NCBI RefSeq assembly: GCF_003426815.1
Contig: NZ_QKYK01000001.1
Location: 310,001 to 374,000, forward strand
Source: Desertimonas flava
Lineage (GTDB): Bacteria > Actinomycetota > Acidimicrobiia > Acidimicrobiales > Ilumatobacteraceae
Reading direction: 5' to 3'
Length of the DNA stretch: 64,000 bases
Shown: one piece after another, positions 32,299 through 41,760 of the stretch
Layout: each line of letters starts with the position of its first letter
Position numbering within the stretch: the first letter of the stretch is position 1
Position numbers and translations under genes: made by a program
Notes under the pieces: model-generated
What the model was told of the DNA's origin: nothing
Seen by the model: the letters and a program-made list of their open reading frames with translations, nothing else
Databases searched by the model: none

Positions 32299-32685
32299 AT
32301 GAGCCAAGCGAGTGCGTCCGTGGTCGAGGACCAACTGTCCCGAGTCTTCGCCGCCCTCGCCGATCCGACGCGACGCGACATCGTCGCCCGATTGTCGACG
32401 GGCGACGCGACGGTCAAGGAGCTGGCCGAGCCCTACGACGTCTCCATGCAGGCCGTGTCGAAGCACATCAAGGTGCTCACCGACGCCGGACTGGTCACCC
32501 AGAGCAGAGATGCCCAGCGCCGCCCCTGTCATCTCGAGGCGGAGGTCTTCAGCCTGATGACGAAATGGATCGAGCGCTACCGCCAGCAAGCCCAGGCGCG
32601 CTACGAGCGCTTGGACGCCGTCCTCGCCGAACTGCGAGGCGACGAACGAACCGACCAACGACACGAACACGGAGAATCAGCATGA
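32299..32685 (+). CDS. ArsR-family winged-helix repressor
   Basis: A 128-residue ArsR/SmtB-fold repressor: LSRVFAALADPTRRDIVARLSTGDATVKELAEPYDVSMQAVSKHIKVLTDAGLVTQSRDAQRRPCHLE. It lacks a metal-binding Cys cluster, and belongs to the non-metal subgroup that is usually encoded with SRPBCC/AHSA1 proteins, as here. Its ligand is unknown. The ATG follows AAAGGGAG. The stop overlaps the AHSA1 gene start by 4 bp. A strong promoter with a perfect palindrome upstream (32180-32235) points to autorepression. Confidence 0.9.
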   Translation: MSQASASVVEDQLSRVFAALADPTRRDIVARLSTGDATVKELAEPYDVSMQAVSKHIKVLTDAGLVTQSRDAQRRPCHLEAEVFSLMTKWIERYRQQAQARYERLDAVLAELRGDERTDQRHEHGESA

Positions 32686-33167
32686 ACACCACCCACCCCC
32701 GCTACCAGGTGACCATCGAGGCCGACGCCAAGGTCCCGATGATCCACATGACCCGCGACTTCGACGCCACACCCGCGCAGCTGCTGCGGGCCCACACCGA
32801 TCCGGCGCTGTTCGCCCGCTGGGTCGGCCCCGACGGCATGGACACCGAGATCCTCGACTGGGACGCAACCGATGGAGGACGGTGGCGTTACGTCGCCCGC
32901 CGCGACGGCGAGGAGTACTACTTCCGCGGATGCTTCCACCAGGTCGGCGACGACCGCATCGTGCAGACGTTCACGTTCGAGGGCATGCCCGACGACGTGG
33001 CGCTCGAGACGCTCACGTTCGAGGACCTCGGAGACGGCCGTACGCGCCTGCATGCCCAGTCGCTCGTCGACAGCTTCGAGGGACGGGATCAGTGGCTCGC
33101 CAGCGGCATGGAGACCGGCGTCGAGGAGGGCTACGCCAAGCTCGACGCCCTGATCGGCGAGCTGTAG
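32682..33167 (+). CDS. SRPBCC / AHSA1-like protein
   Basis: A 161-residue SRPBCC protein of the AHSA1 (activator of Hsp90 ATPase homolog) type: MTRDFDATPAQLLRAHTDPALFARWVGPDG, GGRWRYVARRDGEEYYFRGCFHQV, and the C-terminal GMETGVEEGYAKLDALI. These small proteins with a deep hydrophobic cavity are often encoded with an ArsR regulator; the bound ligand is not known. The gene is linked to the repressor by an ATGA overlap and is followed directly (no gap) by the TIGR03086 gene. Confidence 0.88.
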   Translation: MNTTHPRYQVTIEADAKVPMIHMTRDFDATPAQLLRAHTDPALFARWVGPDGMDTEILDWDATDGGRWRYVARRDGEEYYFRGCFHQVGDDRIVQTFTFEGMPDDVALETLTFEDLGDGRTRLHAQSLVDSFEGRDQWLASGMETGVEEGYAKLDALIGEL

Positions 33168-33719
33168 ATGAACCCGGCCGACGAGCACCGGCTCATCGCC
33201 GCCGAGTTCACGGCCACCGTCGAAGGGGTCGCGCCGGCAGCGTGGGAGCGGCCGGCGCCGCCCCACGGCTGGGTGGCCCGCGACGTCGTGCGACACCTCG
33301 TGGAGTGGTTCCCCGCGTTCTTGGAGGGGTCGACGGGGATCACCCTGCCGGCCAGACCGTCGGTGGACGACGATCCGGGCGGTGCCTGGCGCGCCCACAC
33401 CGACGCCGTCCAAGCGCTGCTCGACGACCCGGCCACCGCTGATCGTGAGTACGACCTGCCGCACATCGGGCGGATGACCCTCGGCCAGGCGGTGGCGATG
33501 ATCTACACCGGCGACGTCTTCCTGCACCGCTGGGATCTCGCCCGGGCCACCGGCCAGGACGAGCGCCTCGACCCCGGCCGGTGCGCCGAGATGCTCGCCG
33601 GCATGCTGCCGATGGACGAGGCGCTCCGCCAGAGCGGCCACTACGGCCCCAAGGTGGAGGTCGCCGACGACGCCGACGTGCAGACCAAGCTGCTCGCGTT
33701 CATCGGGCGGACCCCGTAG
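33168..33719 (+). CDS. TIGR03086-type metal-binding protein (DinB/MDMPI fold)
   Basis: A 183-residue protein of the TIGR03086 / mycothiol-dependent maleylpyruvate isomerase N-domain family. Likely metal ligands are in VVRHLVEWFPAFL and YTGDVFLHRWDLARATGQ, the second being the family hallmark (H-x-W-D-L-A). It is the third gene of the ArsR operon, starting at the base after the AHSA1 stop. A mycothiol-dependent reaction is plausible from the family, but not shown. Together with the genes at 10369, 15211 and 19824 it is one of four DinB-fold domains in the window. Confidence 0.82.
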   Translation: MNPADEHRLIAAEFTATVEGVAPAAWERPAPPHGWVARDVVRHLVEWFPAFLEGSTGITLPARPSVDDDPGGAWRAHTDAVQALLDDPATADREYDLPHIGRMTLGQAVAMIYTGDVFLHRWDLARATGQDERLDPGRCAEMLAGMLPMDEALRQSGHYGPKVEVADDADVQTKLLAFIGRTP

Positions 33720-33787
33720 CCACCTGACGATCGATCTGGGATCGGGGTACGTCGGCGACCGTCGCGCCGAGCCCGCCCGGGCGCTGG

Positions 33788-33793
33788 CAAGCT
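33788..33793 (+). promoter_or_regulatory. Leaderless -10-like element (CAAGCT)
   Basis: CAAGCT followed by 6 nt and the GTG at 33800. It matches the nAnnnT-N6-start spacing seen at other genes, with C in place of the first T. Confidence 0.35.
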
Positions 33794-33799
33794 GACGAG

Positions 33800-34261
33800 G
33801 TGGATGGCGACGACGCGACGCGGGCGCGACGGCCGTGGCGGTGGCCCGTCGTGGTCGCCACCGTCGCCGTGCTCGCCGCGCTGTGGCCGCTGACGCGCAG
33901 CCTGCGCCACGACAGCTTCCCGTTGTCGAACTACCCGATGTTCACGAGCGACCAGCCGGAGGTGACGTCGTTCGTGCGAGCGGTGGGTGTCCGCGGCGAC
34001 GGGACCGAGGACGTGCTGCCGCCGATGCTCGCCGGTGGCACGGTCGAGGTGATCCACGCCAATCGCACGTTGAACCGAGCGTTGCGCGATGGCCGCGGCG
34101 ACGAGATGTGTGCCGAGATCGCCGACCGTGTTGGGCGCGACCGGCCCGAGATCGTGACGGTCCTGATCGTCACGGAGACCTACGACGTGGTCGAGGCGCT
34201 CCGCGCCCACGAGCCCGTCCCCGTCGATCGCACGGTGCGAGCCGAATGCCCGGTCGCCTGA
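33800..34261 (+). CDS. Small single-pass membrane protein, HTTM partner
   Basis: A 153-residue protein starting with GTG. An Arg-rich cytoplasmic tip is followed by one membrane helix (WPVVVATVAVLAALWPLT), then an outward domain with SFPLSNYPMFTSDQPEVTSFVRAVGV, the 'NYPMF' segment common to small proteins encoded with HTTM-domain genes. One free Cys (DEMCAEI) and one near the C terminus are present. Its last 16 bp overlap the start of the HTTM gene, so the two are coupled and probably form one membrane complex. The function is unknown. Confidence 0.72.
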   Translation: MDGDDATRARRPWRWPVVVATVAVLAALWPLTRSLRHDSFPLSNYPMFTSDQPEVTSFVRAVGVRGDGTEDVLPPMLAGGTVEVIHANRTLNRALRDGRGDEMCAEIADRVGRDRPEIVTVLIVTETYDVVEALRAHEPVPVDRTVRAECPVA

Positions 34262-35145
34262 TCGATCGGCTCGTCGCCCCGGCGCCGGCGGGACGACTGG
34301 CGGCCGTCAGGGTCCTGACGATCGCCTACGCCCTCGTGTGGATCGTGGTGCGCACCCCGTTCTGGCGCGACCTCGCCGCACTGCCCCGAGCGCAGTGGAA
34401 GCCGGTCGCCTTCGCCGAAGCGGTCGGCCCGCTCGGACCCGGAGCAGTCACCGTGATCGCCGTCGCCACCTTCGCCGCCGGAACCGTCGCCATCACCGGC
34501 CGGGGGTGGCGGTTCAGCGCGCCGGTGCTCGCCGTCGGGTTCCTCGTGCTCACGACGCTCGGCGCATCGTGGGGGGCGATCCTCCACACCGAGCAGCTCG
34601 TCGCCCTCCACCTCGTCGTGCTGGCTGCGGGTCCGTCGGGTGGCGAACGCAGCCGAGATGCCGGGTGGTCGCTGCGGGTGATGAGCGCCGTCACCGTGAC
34701 GACGTACTTCGTGTCCGGCCTCGCCAAGTTCCGCTTCGGTGGCGGTCTCGCCTGGCTGGACGGCGATCGGCTGCTGCGGCTCGTCGCCCACGACAACCTG
34801 CGCAAGCACCTGCTCGGTGATCGCTACTCGCCGATCGCCGAGTACGTGCTGGGCCACCCGTGGCTGTTCCAGGTGGCCGCGATCGCAACCGTCGTGGTGG
34901 AGCTCGGCGCGCCGGTCGTGCTGTTCGCCGGACGTCGAGTGCGCTACGCGTGGATCGGCCTGGCGTGGACGTTCCACGTCGGCGTGCTGGCGCTGATGGC
35001 GATCTTGTTCCCGTATCCGATCGTCGGGGTCGCCTACGCGTCGATGCTGCCGGTGGAACGGTTGGCGGCACGCTGGCCGGCGCGGGTGCCGGCGACGTCA
35101 TCGACCCGATCGCCGGCCGCACCGTCGAGCGCGCCGTCGGCGTAG
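34246..35145 (+). CDS. HTTM-domain integral membrane protein
   Basis: A 299-residue multi-pass protein with the horizontally transferred transmembrane (HTTM) domain related to vitamin K-dependent gamma-glutamyl carboxylase. It begins RVLTIAYALVWIVVRTPFWRDL, has TTYFVSGLAKFRFGGGLAWLDGDRLLRLVAHDNLRKHLLG (the HTTM hallmark), and the helices TVVVELGAPVVLF and IGLAWTFHVGVLALM. It ends with a Ser/Ala/Pro tail. The ATG at 34246 lies in the end of the upstream gene. Bacterial HTTM proteins have no proven reaction; the neighbour with a NYPMF segment is a typical companion. Confidence 0.83.
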   Translation: MPGRLIDRLVAPAPAGRLAAVRVLTIAYALVWIVVRTPFWRDLAALPRAQWKPVAFAEAVGPLGPGAVTVIAVATFAAGTVAITGRGWRFSAPVLAVGFLVLTTLGASWGAILHTEQLVALHLVVLAAGPSGGERSRDAGWSLRVMSAVTVTTYFVSGLAKFRFGGGLAWLDGDRLLRLVAHDNLRKHLLGDRYSPIAEYVLGHPWLFQVAAIATVVVELGAPVVLFAGRRVRYAWIGLAWTFHVGVLALMAILFPYPIVGVAYASMLPVERLAARWPARVPATSSTRSPAAPSSAPSA

Positions 35146-35162
35146 CAAGGACCCGTTCGGCG

Positions 35163-36293
35163 TCAGTCGTGCGGGCACTCCAGGAGGGCGTACTGCGCCT
35201 GCCCGTTGGTGATCTGGAGCCACGCCCCGGTCCAGCTTGCCTGCTCGGGCGAGTAGTACGCCGGCGTGATCGTCGGATCGATCGGCGGCACGCACGCGTG
35301 GTCGATCCCGGCGCTCGGCCAATTGGGATGCGGTGCCGTCGGGTCGGCGATCGCGGCAACCGCCGTGACGTAGCCCGGCGCGAGCGGCACGGTCCTCGTG
35401 CGGTCGTTGTTGTTGATCAGCCAGAGGCCGGAGCCGTAGAGGTACGGGGACGGGTCGTCGGCCTGCAGTTCCGGCGACGCGTGATACTCGTCGTAGTAGC
35501 GCGCGGCCGCCGCTCCCGTGTAGATGCACGCGACGTCGAACTGCAGCGACGACGGCCCGAGGCTGTCGATCCAGCCGAACCAGATGCCGTCGGGAATGGT
35601 GTCGCCGAGCGAGCCGTTGCCTCCGCATCCCGTGCCCAGCACCTCCTCGACGCCGAGTCGCGGGACGTCGTAGAACGTCGCGTACGGGAACGTGTACCCG
35701 GTCGGGCCCGGTGCTGACGGGCCCGACGGTGCTTGGCCGGGAGCCGGCGTGCACGACGAGACGGCCCACTGTGCCTGGCCGCCGACGATGCGGATCCACA
35801 CGTCGCGGTCGAACTCCGGCGGTGTGGACGGGCTGTTCAAGAGGCACGACGATCCCGTCCACGCGGCGCCGTGGGCGAGGAACGTCGGCGCTGTCGGGAC
35901 CGAACGGAGACGGTCGCTGTTGTTGACCATGAAGCCGTCGGGGACCCACGGCTGTGGCTGGCCGGGATGCTGCGCGGTCCACTCGGCGACGAGGACGGGA
36001 TCGACGTCGTCGCCGTAGACGCAGACGAGATCGATCTGCAGCGTCCCACCGGTGATGGCTGCGACGTAGCCCCGCCAGTAGCCGTCGGGGATCACGTCAC
36101 CGATCGAACCGTCGCCACCGCAGCCTGAGCCGGACACGGTCTCGGTGCCGAGATGGGGGATGCCGTAGAAGTCGGCGTACCCGTACACGTCGTCGGTGGT
36201 CGCCCCGCCGTCGGCAGTGGCGGAGCCGACGGAGATGGCGGCGAGCGACACCGCCGAGGTGATCGCGGCGAGGAGGCGGGCTCGGTAGATCAT
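35163..36293 (-). CDS. Secreted protein with two tandem Cys-rich domains
   Basis: A 376-residue protein with a Sec signal (IYRARLLAAITSAVSLAAISVGSATA, cleavage near residue 27) and two homologous halves of about 170 residues. Half 1 has YADFYGIPHLGTETVSGSGC; half 2 has YATFYDVPRLGVEEVLGTGC. Both continue GG(D/N)GS(I/L)GD(V/T)IPDGxWxG, a V/A-C-(V/I)-Y strand, an NN(S/N)DR motif, a second Cys segment with WTG, and a GGQAQWA/NGQAQYA strand before a final Cys. Halves are joined by a PAPGQAPSGPSAPGPTG linker. Each domain has about four Cys. No known family was recognised. AAGGGGGA before the ATG is a good ribosome site. Confidence 0.78.
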   Translation of the reverse strand: MIYRARLLAAITSAVSLAAISVGSATADGGATTDDVYGYADFYGIPHLGTETVSGSGCGGDGSIGDVIPDGYWRGYVAAITGGTLQIDLVCVYGDDVDPVLVAEWTAQHPGQPQPWVPDGFMVNNSDRLRSVPTAPTFLAHGAAWTGSSCLLNSPSTPPEFDRDVWIRIVGGQAQWAVSSCTPAPGQAPSGPSAPGPTGYTFPYATFYDVPRLGVEEVLGTGCGGNGSLGDTIPDGIWFGWIDSLGPSSLQFDVACIYTGAAAARYYDEYHASPELQADDPSPYLYGSGLWLINNNDRTRTVPLAPGYVTAVAAIADPTAPHPNWPSAGIDHACVPPIDPTITPAYYSPEQASWTGAWLQITNGQAQYALLECPHD

Positions 36294-36425
36294 GGACGTA
36301 TCCCCCTTGGTGGCGTCGGCCAGGCGCCTGGTTCGCGGGGCCGGAGTGTGCGACGCCCGCTGGTGATCGGCGGTTCCAGATTACGGCCGGCGGTCGAGAG
36401 GTGGGCGAGCTGCTGGGGTGGCGGG

Positions 36426-37457
36426 TCAGGCGTGACGCCCGAGCACGCTTGCGTCGAGAAGCTCGAGGGCGGCCGCCGTCGGCGTCTGGCGGCCCTCACA
36501 GACGGCGGCCTCCACCGCCTCCACCCGCTCCCGCACCGCGGGGGAGGCGCGGAAGCGGCTGAGCAGCTGCTCGTCGATCGTCGCCCACATCCAGGCGACG
36601 TCCTGGCGGCGACGGCGAGCACCGAAGGCCCCCGTGCGCCGGCCGTGTTCGCGGTGGGCCGTGACCTGGGCCCACACCGTGTCGAGATCGGTCTCCTCCA
36701 GTGCGCTGCACGTGAGAACGGGCGGACTCCACCCGGGGTTGCCGTCAGGCCCGCTCTCCAGGGCGACGAGGTGGAGGGCGGCGGCGAGCTCCCTGGCCGC
36801 CGCCTTGGCGTCGGTCACGTGCGGGCCGTCGGCCTTGTTCACGGCGATCACGTCGGCCAGCTCGAGCACGCCCTTCTTGATCCCCTGCAGGCTGTCGCCG
36901 GTGCGGGCCAGCATCAGCAGGAGGAACGTGTCGACCATGTTGGCCACCGTCGTCTCCGACTGGCCGACGCCGACGGTCTCGACGAGCACGATGTCGAACC
37001 CGGCGGCCTCGATCACGACGATCGACTCACGGGTCGCCCTGGCGACGCCACCGAGGACGCCGGCACTCGGCGACGGGCGGATGAAGGAGTGGTCGTCGAC
37101 GGACAGGCGAGCCATGCGGGTCTTGTCGCCGAGGATGCTGCCGCCGGTACGTGTGGACGAGGGATCGACGGCGAGCACGGCGACGCGATGGCCGTGGCCG
37201 ATCAGATGCATGCCGAGGGCGTCGATGAACGTCGACTTGCCGGCGCCGGGCACGCCGGTGATGCCGACCCGGTGGCTGTGGCCGGCGTGGGGGAGCAGGC
37301 GTGACAGCAGTTCCTGGGCCGCTTCCTGGTGGTCGGCCCGGGTGGACTCGACGAGGGTGATGGCCCGGCCGAGGGCGGTGCGGTCGGCGGCCAGCACGCC
37401 GTCGGTGAGGGCGTCGAGATCGATCGGTCGGGGTGATGGTGTCGTCGGCCGCGGCAC
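36426..37457 (-). CDS. meaB: Methylmalonyl-CoA mutase-associated GTPase MeaB
   Basis: A 343-residue G3E GTPase that guards B12 loading and repair of methylmalonyl-CoA mutase. It has Walker A GITGVPGAGKST, the switch segment VLAVDPSSTRTGGSILGDKTRM, VLVETVGVGQSE, the NKAD base-recognition motif (VIAVNKADG), and the C-terminal dimerisation helix region. The start is GTG at 37457 (VPRPTTPSPRPIDLDAL); further upstream the frame runs into a palindromic element and is not part of the protein. It is the last gene of the mutA-mutB-meaB set, 91 bp after mutB. Confidence 0.92.
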   Translation of the reverse strand: MPRPTTPSPRPIDLDALTDGVLAADRTALGRAITLVESTRADHQEAAQELLSRLLPHAGHSHRVGITGVPGAGKSTFIDALGMHLIGHGHRVAVLAVDPSSTRTGGSILGDKTRMARLSVDDHSFIRPSPSAGVLGGVARATRESIVVIEAAGFDIVLVETVGVGQSETTVANMVDTFLLLMLARTGDSLQGIKKGVLELADVIAVNKADGPHVTDAKAAARELAAALHLVALESGPDGNPGWSPPVLTCSALEETDLDTVWAQVTAHREHGRRTGAFGARRRRQDVAWMWATIDEQLLSRFRASPAVRERVEAVEAAVCEGRQTPTAAALELLDASVLGRHA

Positions 37458-37469
37458 CGTGTCACCGTA

Positions 37470-37538
37470 CCCACCGGAGTGTGGCGCGCCCGTTTCCGGG
37501 GCATCCCACACTCGGGCGCGGTTCCACACTCGGATGGG
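37470..37538. repeat. Intergenic palindromic element C (CCGAGTGTGG arms)
   Basis: One arm at 37470-37490 faces two arms in the other orientation at 37502-37521 and 37522-37538. On the minus strand the last reads CCCATCCGAGTGTGGAA. The element fills the gap between mutB and meaB. It shares CATCCGAGT and the spacer string CCCGTTTCCGG with the element at 4363-4427. Confidence 0.55.
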
Positions 37539-37548
37539 TCGGGGCGGG

Positions 37549-39723
37549 TCAGGACTTGGTGAGCTCGGCGAGGAGCTCCTCGGCGGCGTCGGCGATCACG
37601 GTGCCGGGCGGGAAGATCGCTGCCGCGCCGGCCGCCCGCAGCTCGTCGAAGTCCTGCGGCGGGATGACGCCACCGACGACGATCAAGATGTCGCTGCGAC
37701 CGACCTCGGCGAGCTCCTTGCGCAGCTCGGGCACCAACGTCAAGTGGCCGGCGGCCAGCGTGGACACGCCGATCACGTGGACGTCGGCCTCGGCCGCCTG
37801 GCGGGCGACCTCGGCGGGCGTCTGGAACAGGGGACCGACGTCGACGTCGAAGCCGAGGTCGGCGAAGGCCGTGGCGATCACCTTCTGGCCCCGGTCGTGG
37901 CCATCCTGGCCCATCTTGGCGACGAGGATGCGCGGCCGGCGACCTTCGGCGGCGGCGAACTGGTCGACGAGGGCGCGGACGCGGGCGACACCCTCGGACT
38001 CGCCGACCTCGTTGCGATACACGCCGCTGATCGTACGGATCGTGGCGGTGTGCCGACCGAACACCTCTTCCAACGCGGCGCTGATCTCGCCGACCGAGGC
38101 ACGCGCCCGGGCGGCGTCGATCGAGAGCTTGAGCAGGTTGAGGTCGGGGTCGTCGCTTCGGGTGCCGTCGGCGATGCGCCGGGCGGCGTTGGTGAGCGCG
38201 GCCAGGGCCTCGTCGCACGCCGCCTGGTCACGCTCGGCCCGCAGGCGCTCGAGCTTGGCCACCTGGCTGGCCCGCACCGCGGTGTTCTCCACCTTGAGCA
38301 CCTCGATGTCGTCGGCGAGGTCGGGGCGGAAGAGGTTGACGCCGATCACCGGCTGGCGGCCCGAGTCGATGCGGGCCTGGGTCCGGGCGGCCGCCTCCTC
38401 GATGCGCAGCTTGGGGATCCCGGCGCTGATGGCCGCGGTCATGCCACCGGCGGCCTCGACCTCGGTGATGTGAGCCCACGCCCTGGCGGCGAGCTCGTAC
38501 GTGAGGCGCTCCACGTAGTAGCTGCCGCCCCAGGGATCGATCACCCGCGTCGTGCCCGACTCCTGCTGGAGGAACAGCTGCGTGTTGCGGGCGATCCGAG
38601 CCGAGAAGTCGGTCGGCAGCGCCAGGGCCTCGTCGAGGGCGTTGGTGTGCAGCGACTGCGTGTGGCCCTGGGTGGCGGCCATCGCCTCGACGCACGTGCG
38701 CACGACGTTGTTGAACACGTCCTGCGCGGTGAGCGACCAGCCCGACGTCTGCGAGTGGGTCCGCAGCGACAGCGACTTGTCGCTCTGTGGCTCGAACTGC
38801 TTGACCAACTTGGCCCACAGCAGTCGGGCGGCGCGAAGCTTGGCGACCTCCATGAAGAAGTTCATGCCGATCGCCCAGAAGAACGACAGTCGTGGGGCGA
38901 AGGCGTCGATGGTCAGCCCGGCGTCGAGCCCGGTGCGGATGTACTCGACGCCGTCGGCGAGCGTGTAGCCGAGCTCGAGGTCGGCGGTCGCTCCCGCCTC
39001 CTGCATGTGGTAGCCGGAGATCGAGATCGAGTTGAACTTCGGCATCTCGCGAGACGTGAACGCGAAGATGTCCGAGATGATGTTCATCGACGGGCCCGGC
39101 GGATAGATGTAGGTGTTCCGGACCATGAACTCCTTGAGCACGTCGTTCTGGATCGTGCCGGCGAGCTTGGCCGGAGGAACACCCTGCTCCTCGGCGGCGA
39201 GGACGTAGAGCGCCATCACCGGGAGCACGGCGCCGTTCATCGTCATCGACACGCTCATCTGGTCGAGCGGGATGTGGTCGAACAGCTGGCGCATGTCGAG
39301 GATCGAGTCGATCGCCACGCCGGCCATGCCGACGTCGCCCGCGACCCGGGGGTGATCGCTGTCGTAGCCACGGTGGGTGGCCAGGTCGAAGGCGACCGAC
39401 AAGCCCTTCTGGCCAGCGGCCAGGTTGCGGCGGTAGAAGGCGTTCGACTCCTCGGCGGTGGAGAACCCGGCGTACTGGCGGATCGTCCACGGCTGGTTGA
39501 CGTACATCGTCGGGTACGGACCGCGCAGGAACGGGGTGACGCCGGGGTACGTCTCGCCGGCCGGTGGGACGAAATCGAGACCGTCGAGATCGGCGGCCGT
39601 GTACGACGGAGCGACGTCGATGCCCTCCGGCGTGGTCCACACCTCGCCGGTCGCATCGGGCGTGGCGCCGGCGGCACCGTCGCCGGCGAGGGGGATCGAG
39701 CTGAAGTCGGCGGGCAGGCTCAT
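37549..39723 (-). CDS. mutB: Methylmalonyl-CoA mutase, large (catalytic) subunit
   Basis: A 724-residue B12-dependent mutase interconverting methylmalonyl-CoA and succinyl-CoA, for propionate, odd-chain and branched-chain breakdown. The barrel shows [30 protein letters not shown], the CoA and active-site region [16 protein letters not shown], and [14 protein letters not shown]. The C-terminal B12 domain has the base-off motif GQDGHDRG with axial His609 and the later GGVIPPQD. Length and motifs are normal. The ATG at 39723 lies in a 4-bp overlap with mutA, and in-frame codons upstream belong to mutA DNA. MeaB follows. Confidence 0.95.
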   Translation of the reverse strand: MSLPADFSSIPLAGDGAAGATPDATGEVWTTPEGIDVAPSYTAADLDGLDFVPPAGETYPGVTPFLRGPYPTMYVNQPWTIRQYAGFSTAEESNAFYRRNLAAGQKGLSVAFDLATHRGYDSDHPRVAGDVGMAGVAIDSILDMRQLFDHIPLDQMSVSMTMNGAVLPVMALYVLAAEEQGVPPAKLAGTIQNDVLKEFMVRNTYIYPPGPSMNIISDIFAFTSREMPKFNSISISGYHMQEAGATADLELGYTLADGVEYIRTGLDAGLTIDAFAPRLSFFWAIGMNFFMEVAKLRAARLLWAKLVKQFEPQSDKSLSLRTHSQTSGWSLTAQDVFNNVVRTCVEAMAATQGHTQSLHTNALDEALALPTDFSARIARNTQLFLQQESGTTRVIDPWGGSYYVERLTYELAARAWAHITEVEAAGGMTAAISAGIPKLRIEEAAARTQARIDSGRQPVIGVNLFRPDLADDIEVLKVENTAVRASQVAKLERLRAERDQAACDEALAALTNAARRIADGTRSDDPDLNLLKLSIDAARARASVGEISAALEEVFGRHTATIRTISGVYRNEVGESEGVARVRALVDQFAAAEGRRPRILVAKMGQDGHDRGQKVIATAFADLGFDVDVGPLFQTPAEVARQAAEADVHVIGVSTLAAGHLTLVPELRKELAEVGRSDILIVVGGVIPPQDFDELRAAGAAAIFPPGTVIADAAEELLAELTKS

Positions 39724-41495
39724 GACTGGACTCCCAGCTGGGCGGCGACGGACGTGAGAGCGGCGAGCGCATCGCCTCCGGCGACGACGGGATCGCGGCC
39801 GGCCACGTACACCGTCGTCGCGCCGGCAGCGGTGAGGGCGGCGACGGCGTCGTCGAGTTCGGTCTCGTAGACGGCGTTGCTGGAGCACGCACACACCGTG
39901 CTGGCGCCGCTGGCGGCGAAGCCGTCGACCGGGCCCGTGAGCGTCTCGATGCCGGCCACCTCGAAGAAGTTCTTGGCGAACGTCATGCGCGCCGTGAAGT
40001 CGGCCGGCGTGCCCAGCGTGGCGAGGTAGATGCGAGGACGGTCGCCGGCGGCGGCATGGGCGTCGACGCGCGACCGCAGGGCCTCGAACCGCTCGGCCCA
40101 GCGATGGCGCGCGAGACCGCCGGACGCCGGCGGGTTCTCGACCGGCGCCGCGGGCGGAGGGGGTTCGGCGATGTTGGGGAACTCGCTGAGGCCGGTGAGC
40201 GGAGCCCTGCGGTGATCGATGTCGGCGTCGCGGCGGCTGCGGGTCTCGGCGACGGCCCGGTCGAGCAGACCCGACTCGACGGCGGCCCGGAACCCACCGT
40301 CCGCTTCGATCTCCTGGAAGAAGGACCAGGCCCGTTCGGCCAGCTCGGTGGTGAGATGCTCGACGAACCACGAGCCGCCGGCGGGGTCGGCGACGGCACC
40401 GAGGTGCGACTCGAGCGCCAGCACCGACGGGGTGTTCCGGGCGATGCGTCGCCCCAGCTCGCTGGGCTCGGCGGCCGACAGCTGGTCGTAGGGCAGCACC
40501 GTCACGGCATCGGCTCCGGCGACCCCGGCCGAGAAGCAGGCCATCGTGGACCGCAACATGTTCACGGCGGGGTCGAAGCGGGTCATCATCGCCGTCGAGC
40601 CGACGGCGTGCACCGGCGTGGTGGTCGCCGCGTCGGTCGCACCGGCCAGCTCGCCGATGCGCGCCCACAGCCGCCGAACGGCTCGGAACTTGGCGATGGT
40701 GGCGAACTGGTCGGCCGTGGCGGCGAGGCGTAGTTCGACGGCGGCGAACGGGTCGGCGACGCCGGCCGCTTCGAGCGCCCGCAGCGTGGCGACCGCGGCG
40801 GCGATGGTGGCGCCGAGCTCCTGGCCGTCACTGGCGCCGGCGTCGTGGTAGCGGGTGCCGTCGACCGTGACGGCGCGTACTCCGGTGGCCTCGGCGGCGA
40901 GCCGCTCCGCCCACCCGGCGGCAACGGCGAGCTCGGCGTCGGGGTCGCGGCCGCGGTCGGATGCCCAGTCCCCGACGGGGTCGGCGCCGAGCGAACCGCC
41001 GGCGGCCGGGCTGGTGCCGAGCCGTGTCCACCGGGCGGCGAGCGCCTCGGCCGCTTCCGGCCAACGGGCGCCGGCGGCGAGCACGACGGGTGCGAGGTCG
41101 ACGAGGACGCCGTCGAGCGCCGCGTCGAGCGCGGCGGCGACGTCGTCGACGGCCCGCAGGTCGAGCCAGATCGAGCCGGCGCCACGTTCGAGCTCCTCGA
41201 GGGCCCGGCCGGCATCTGCCGCGACGTCGACGAGCTGGCGGATGTCCCATTGTCCCTGCCGGCGGGGCCGGCCCCCGGGCGCATCGAGCAGCGCCGGATC
41301 GACGGCGTCGGCCGCCGTGTAGAGCGGCTCGATGACGATGTCGTCGTACGTCGTGGTGCGGAGCTTGGCGAGCGCCTCCTCGCCGGCGGACGGCGACGGA
41401 TCTCGTTTGAGCGCCTTGGCGACGAGCGCCAGCCACTGCTCGCGGGTCGCCGTCGGGAACTCGCCGGCGAGGGTGAGCGGTGCGGTCGTGGGCAT
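39720..41495 (-). CDS. mutA: Methylmalonyl-CoA mutase, small subunit
   Basis: A 591-residue non-catalytic partner of the large mutase subunit. It has the degenerate barrel ([62 protein letters not shown]) and a C-terminal B12-like domain without the DxHxxG base-binding motif, as expected for MutA. The ATG at 41495 was preferred over one 30 bp upstream because a TAGTGT element sits 7 nt before it and the protein then starts [16 protein letters not shown]. First gene of the mutA-mutB-meaB operon. A heterodimer of this type is usual in actinobacteria. Confidence 0.93.
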   Translation of the reverse strand: MPTTAPLTLAGEFPTATREQWLALVAKALKRDPSPSAGEEALAKLRTTTYDDIVIEPLYTAADAVDPALLDAPGGRPRRQGQWDIRQLVDVAADAGRALEELERGAGSIWLDLRAVDDVAAALDAALDGVLVDLAPVVLAAGARWPEAAEALAARWTRLGTSPAAGGSLGADPVGDWASDRGRDPDAELAVAAGWAERLAAEATGVRAVTVDGTRYHDAGASDGQELGATIAAAVATLRALEAAGVADPFAAVELRLAATADQFATIAKFRAVRRLWARIGELAGATDAATTTPVHAVGSTAMMTRFDPAVNMLRSTMACFSAGVAGADAVTVLPYDQLSAAEPSELGRRIARNTPSVLALESHLGAVADPAGGSWFVEHLTTELAERAWSFFQEIEADGGFRAAVESGLLDRAVAETRSRRDADIDHRRAPLTGLSEFPNIAEPPPPAAPVENPPASGGLARHRWAERFEALRSRVDAHAAAGDRPRIYLATLGTPADFTARMTFAKNFFEVAGIETLTGPVDGFAASGASTVCACSSNAVYETELDDAVAALTAAGATTVYVAGRDPVVAGGDALAALTSVAAQLGVQS

Positions 41496-41502
41496 CGAGG
41501 CA

Positions 41503-41508
41503 ACACTA
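41503..41508 (-). promoter_or_regulatory. Leaderless -10 element (TAGTGT) for mutA
   Basis: On the minus strand TAGTGT is followed by 7 nt and the ATG at 41495. It is placed to drive the mutA-mutB-meaB operon without a leader. No B12 riboswitch-like box was seen in the adjoining gap. Confidence 0.5.
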
Positions 41509-41573
41509 CGGATCGCCTCCTGCACCGGCGAAGCTCACCCTCTCGCGGCCCTGGGTGACGGCCGTCACGCCGT

Positions 41574-41760
41574 CGCTTCGCTCAGCCGTGCTCTCCCGGG
41601 GGCTGCGCCCCCGGACCCCATCGACGCCCGGCTCGCTGGCGCTCTCACGGTCGTCCGGCCTCGCTTCGCTCAGCCGCACTGCTCGGGGGCTGCGCCCCCG
41701 GACCCCATCGACGCCCGGCTCGCTGGCGCTCTCACGGTCGTCCGGCCTCGCTTCGCTCAG
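41574..41760. repeat. 87/88-bp tandem repeat with strong GC hairpin, spanning a stop codon
   Basis: Two nearly identical copies plus the start of a third begin at 41574, 41662 and 41749. Each copy contains the stem GGGGGC-TGC-GCCCCC. The third, partial copy ends in the last codon and TGA (41757-41759) of the minus-strand lipoprotein gene, so the array repeats the gene's stop and its downstream hairpin. It may act as a duplicated terminator between the lipoprotein gene and mutA. Confidence 0.8.

Noticed and set aside
36634-39870. 1078-codon open frame on the plus strand over meaB and mutB
   Set aside because: No domain is visible, composition is typical of antisense frames, and the minus strand encodes conserved mutase and GTPase motifs.
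41496-41760. Possible B12 riboswitch before the mutase operon
   Set aside because: The gap is explained by the tandem repeat and a leaderless -10 7 nt before mutA; no B12-box-like sequence was seen.
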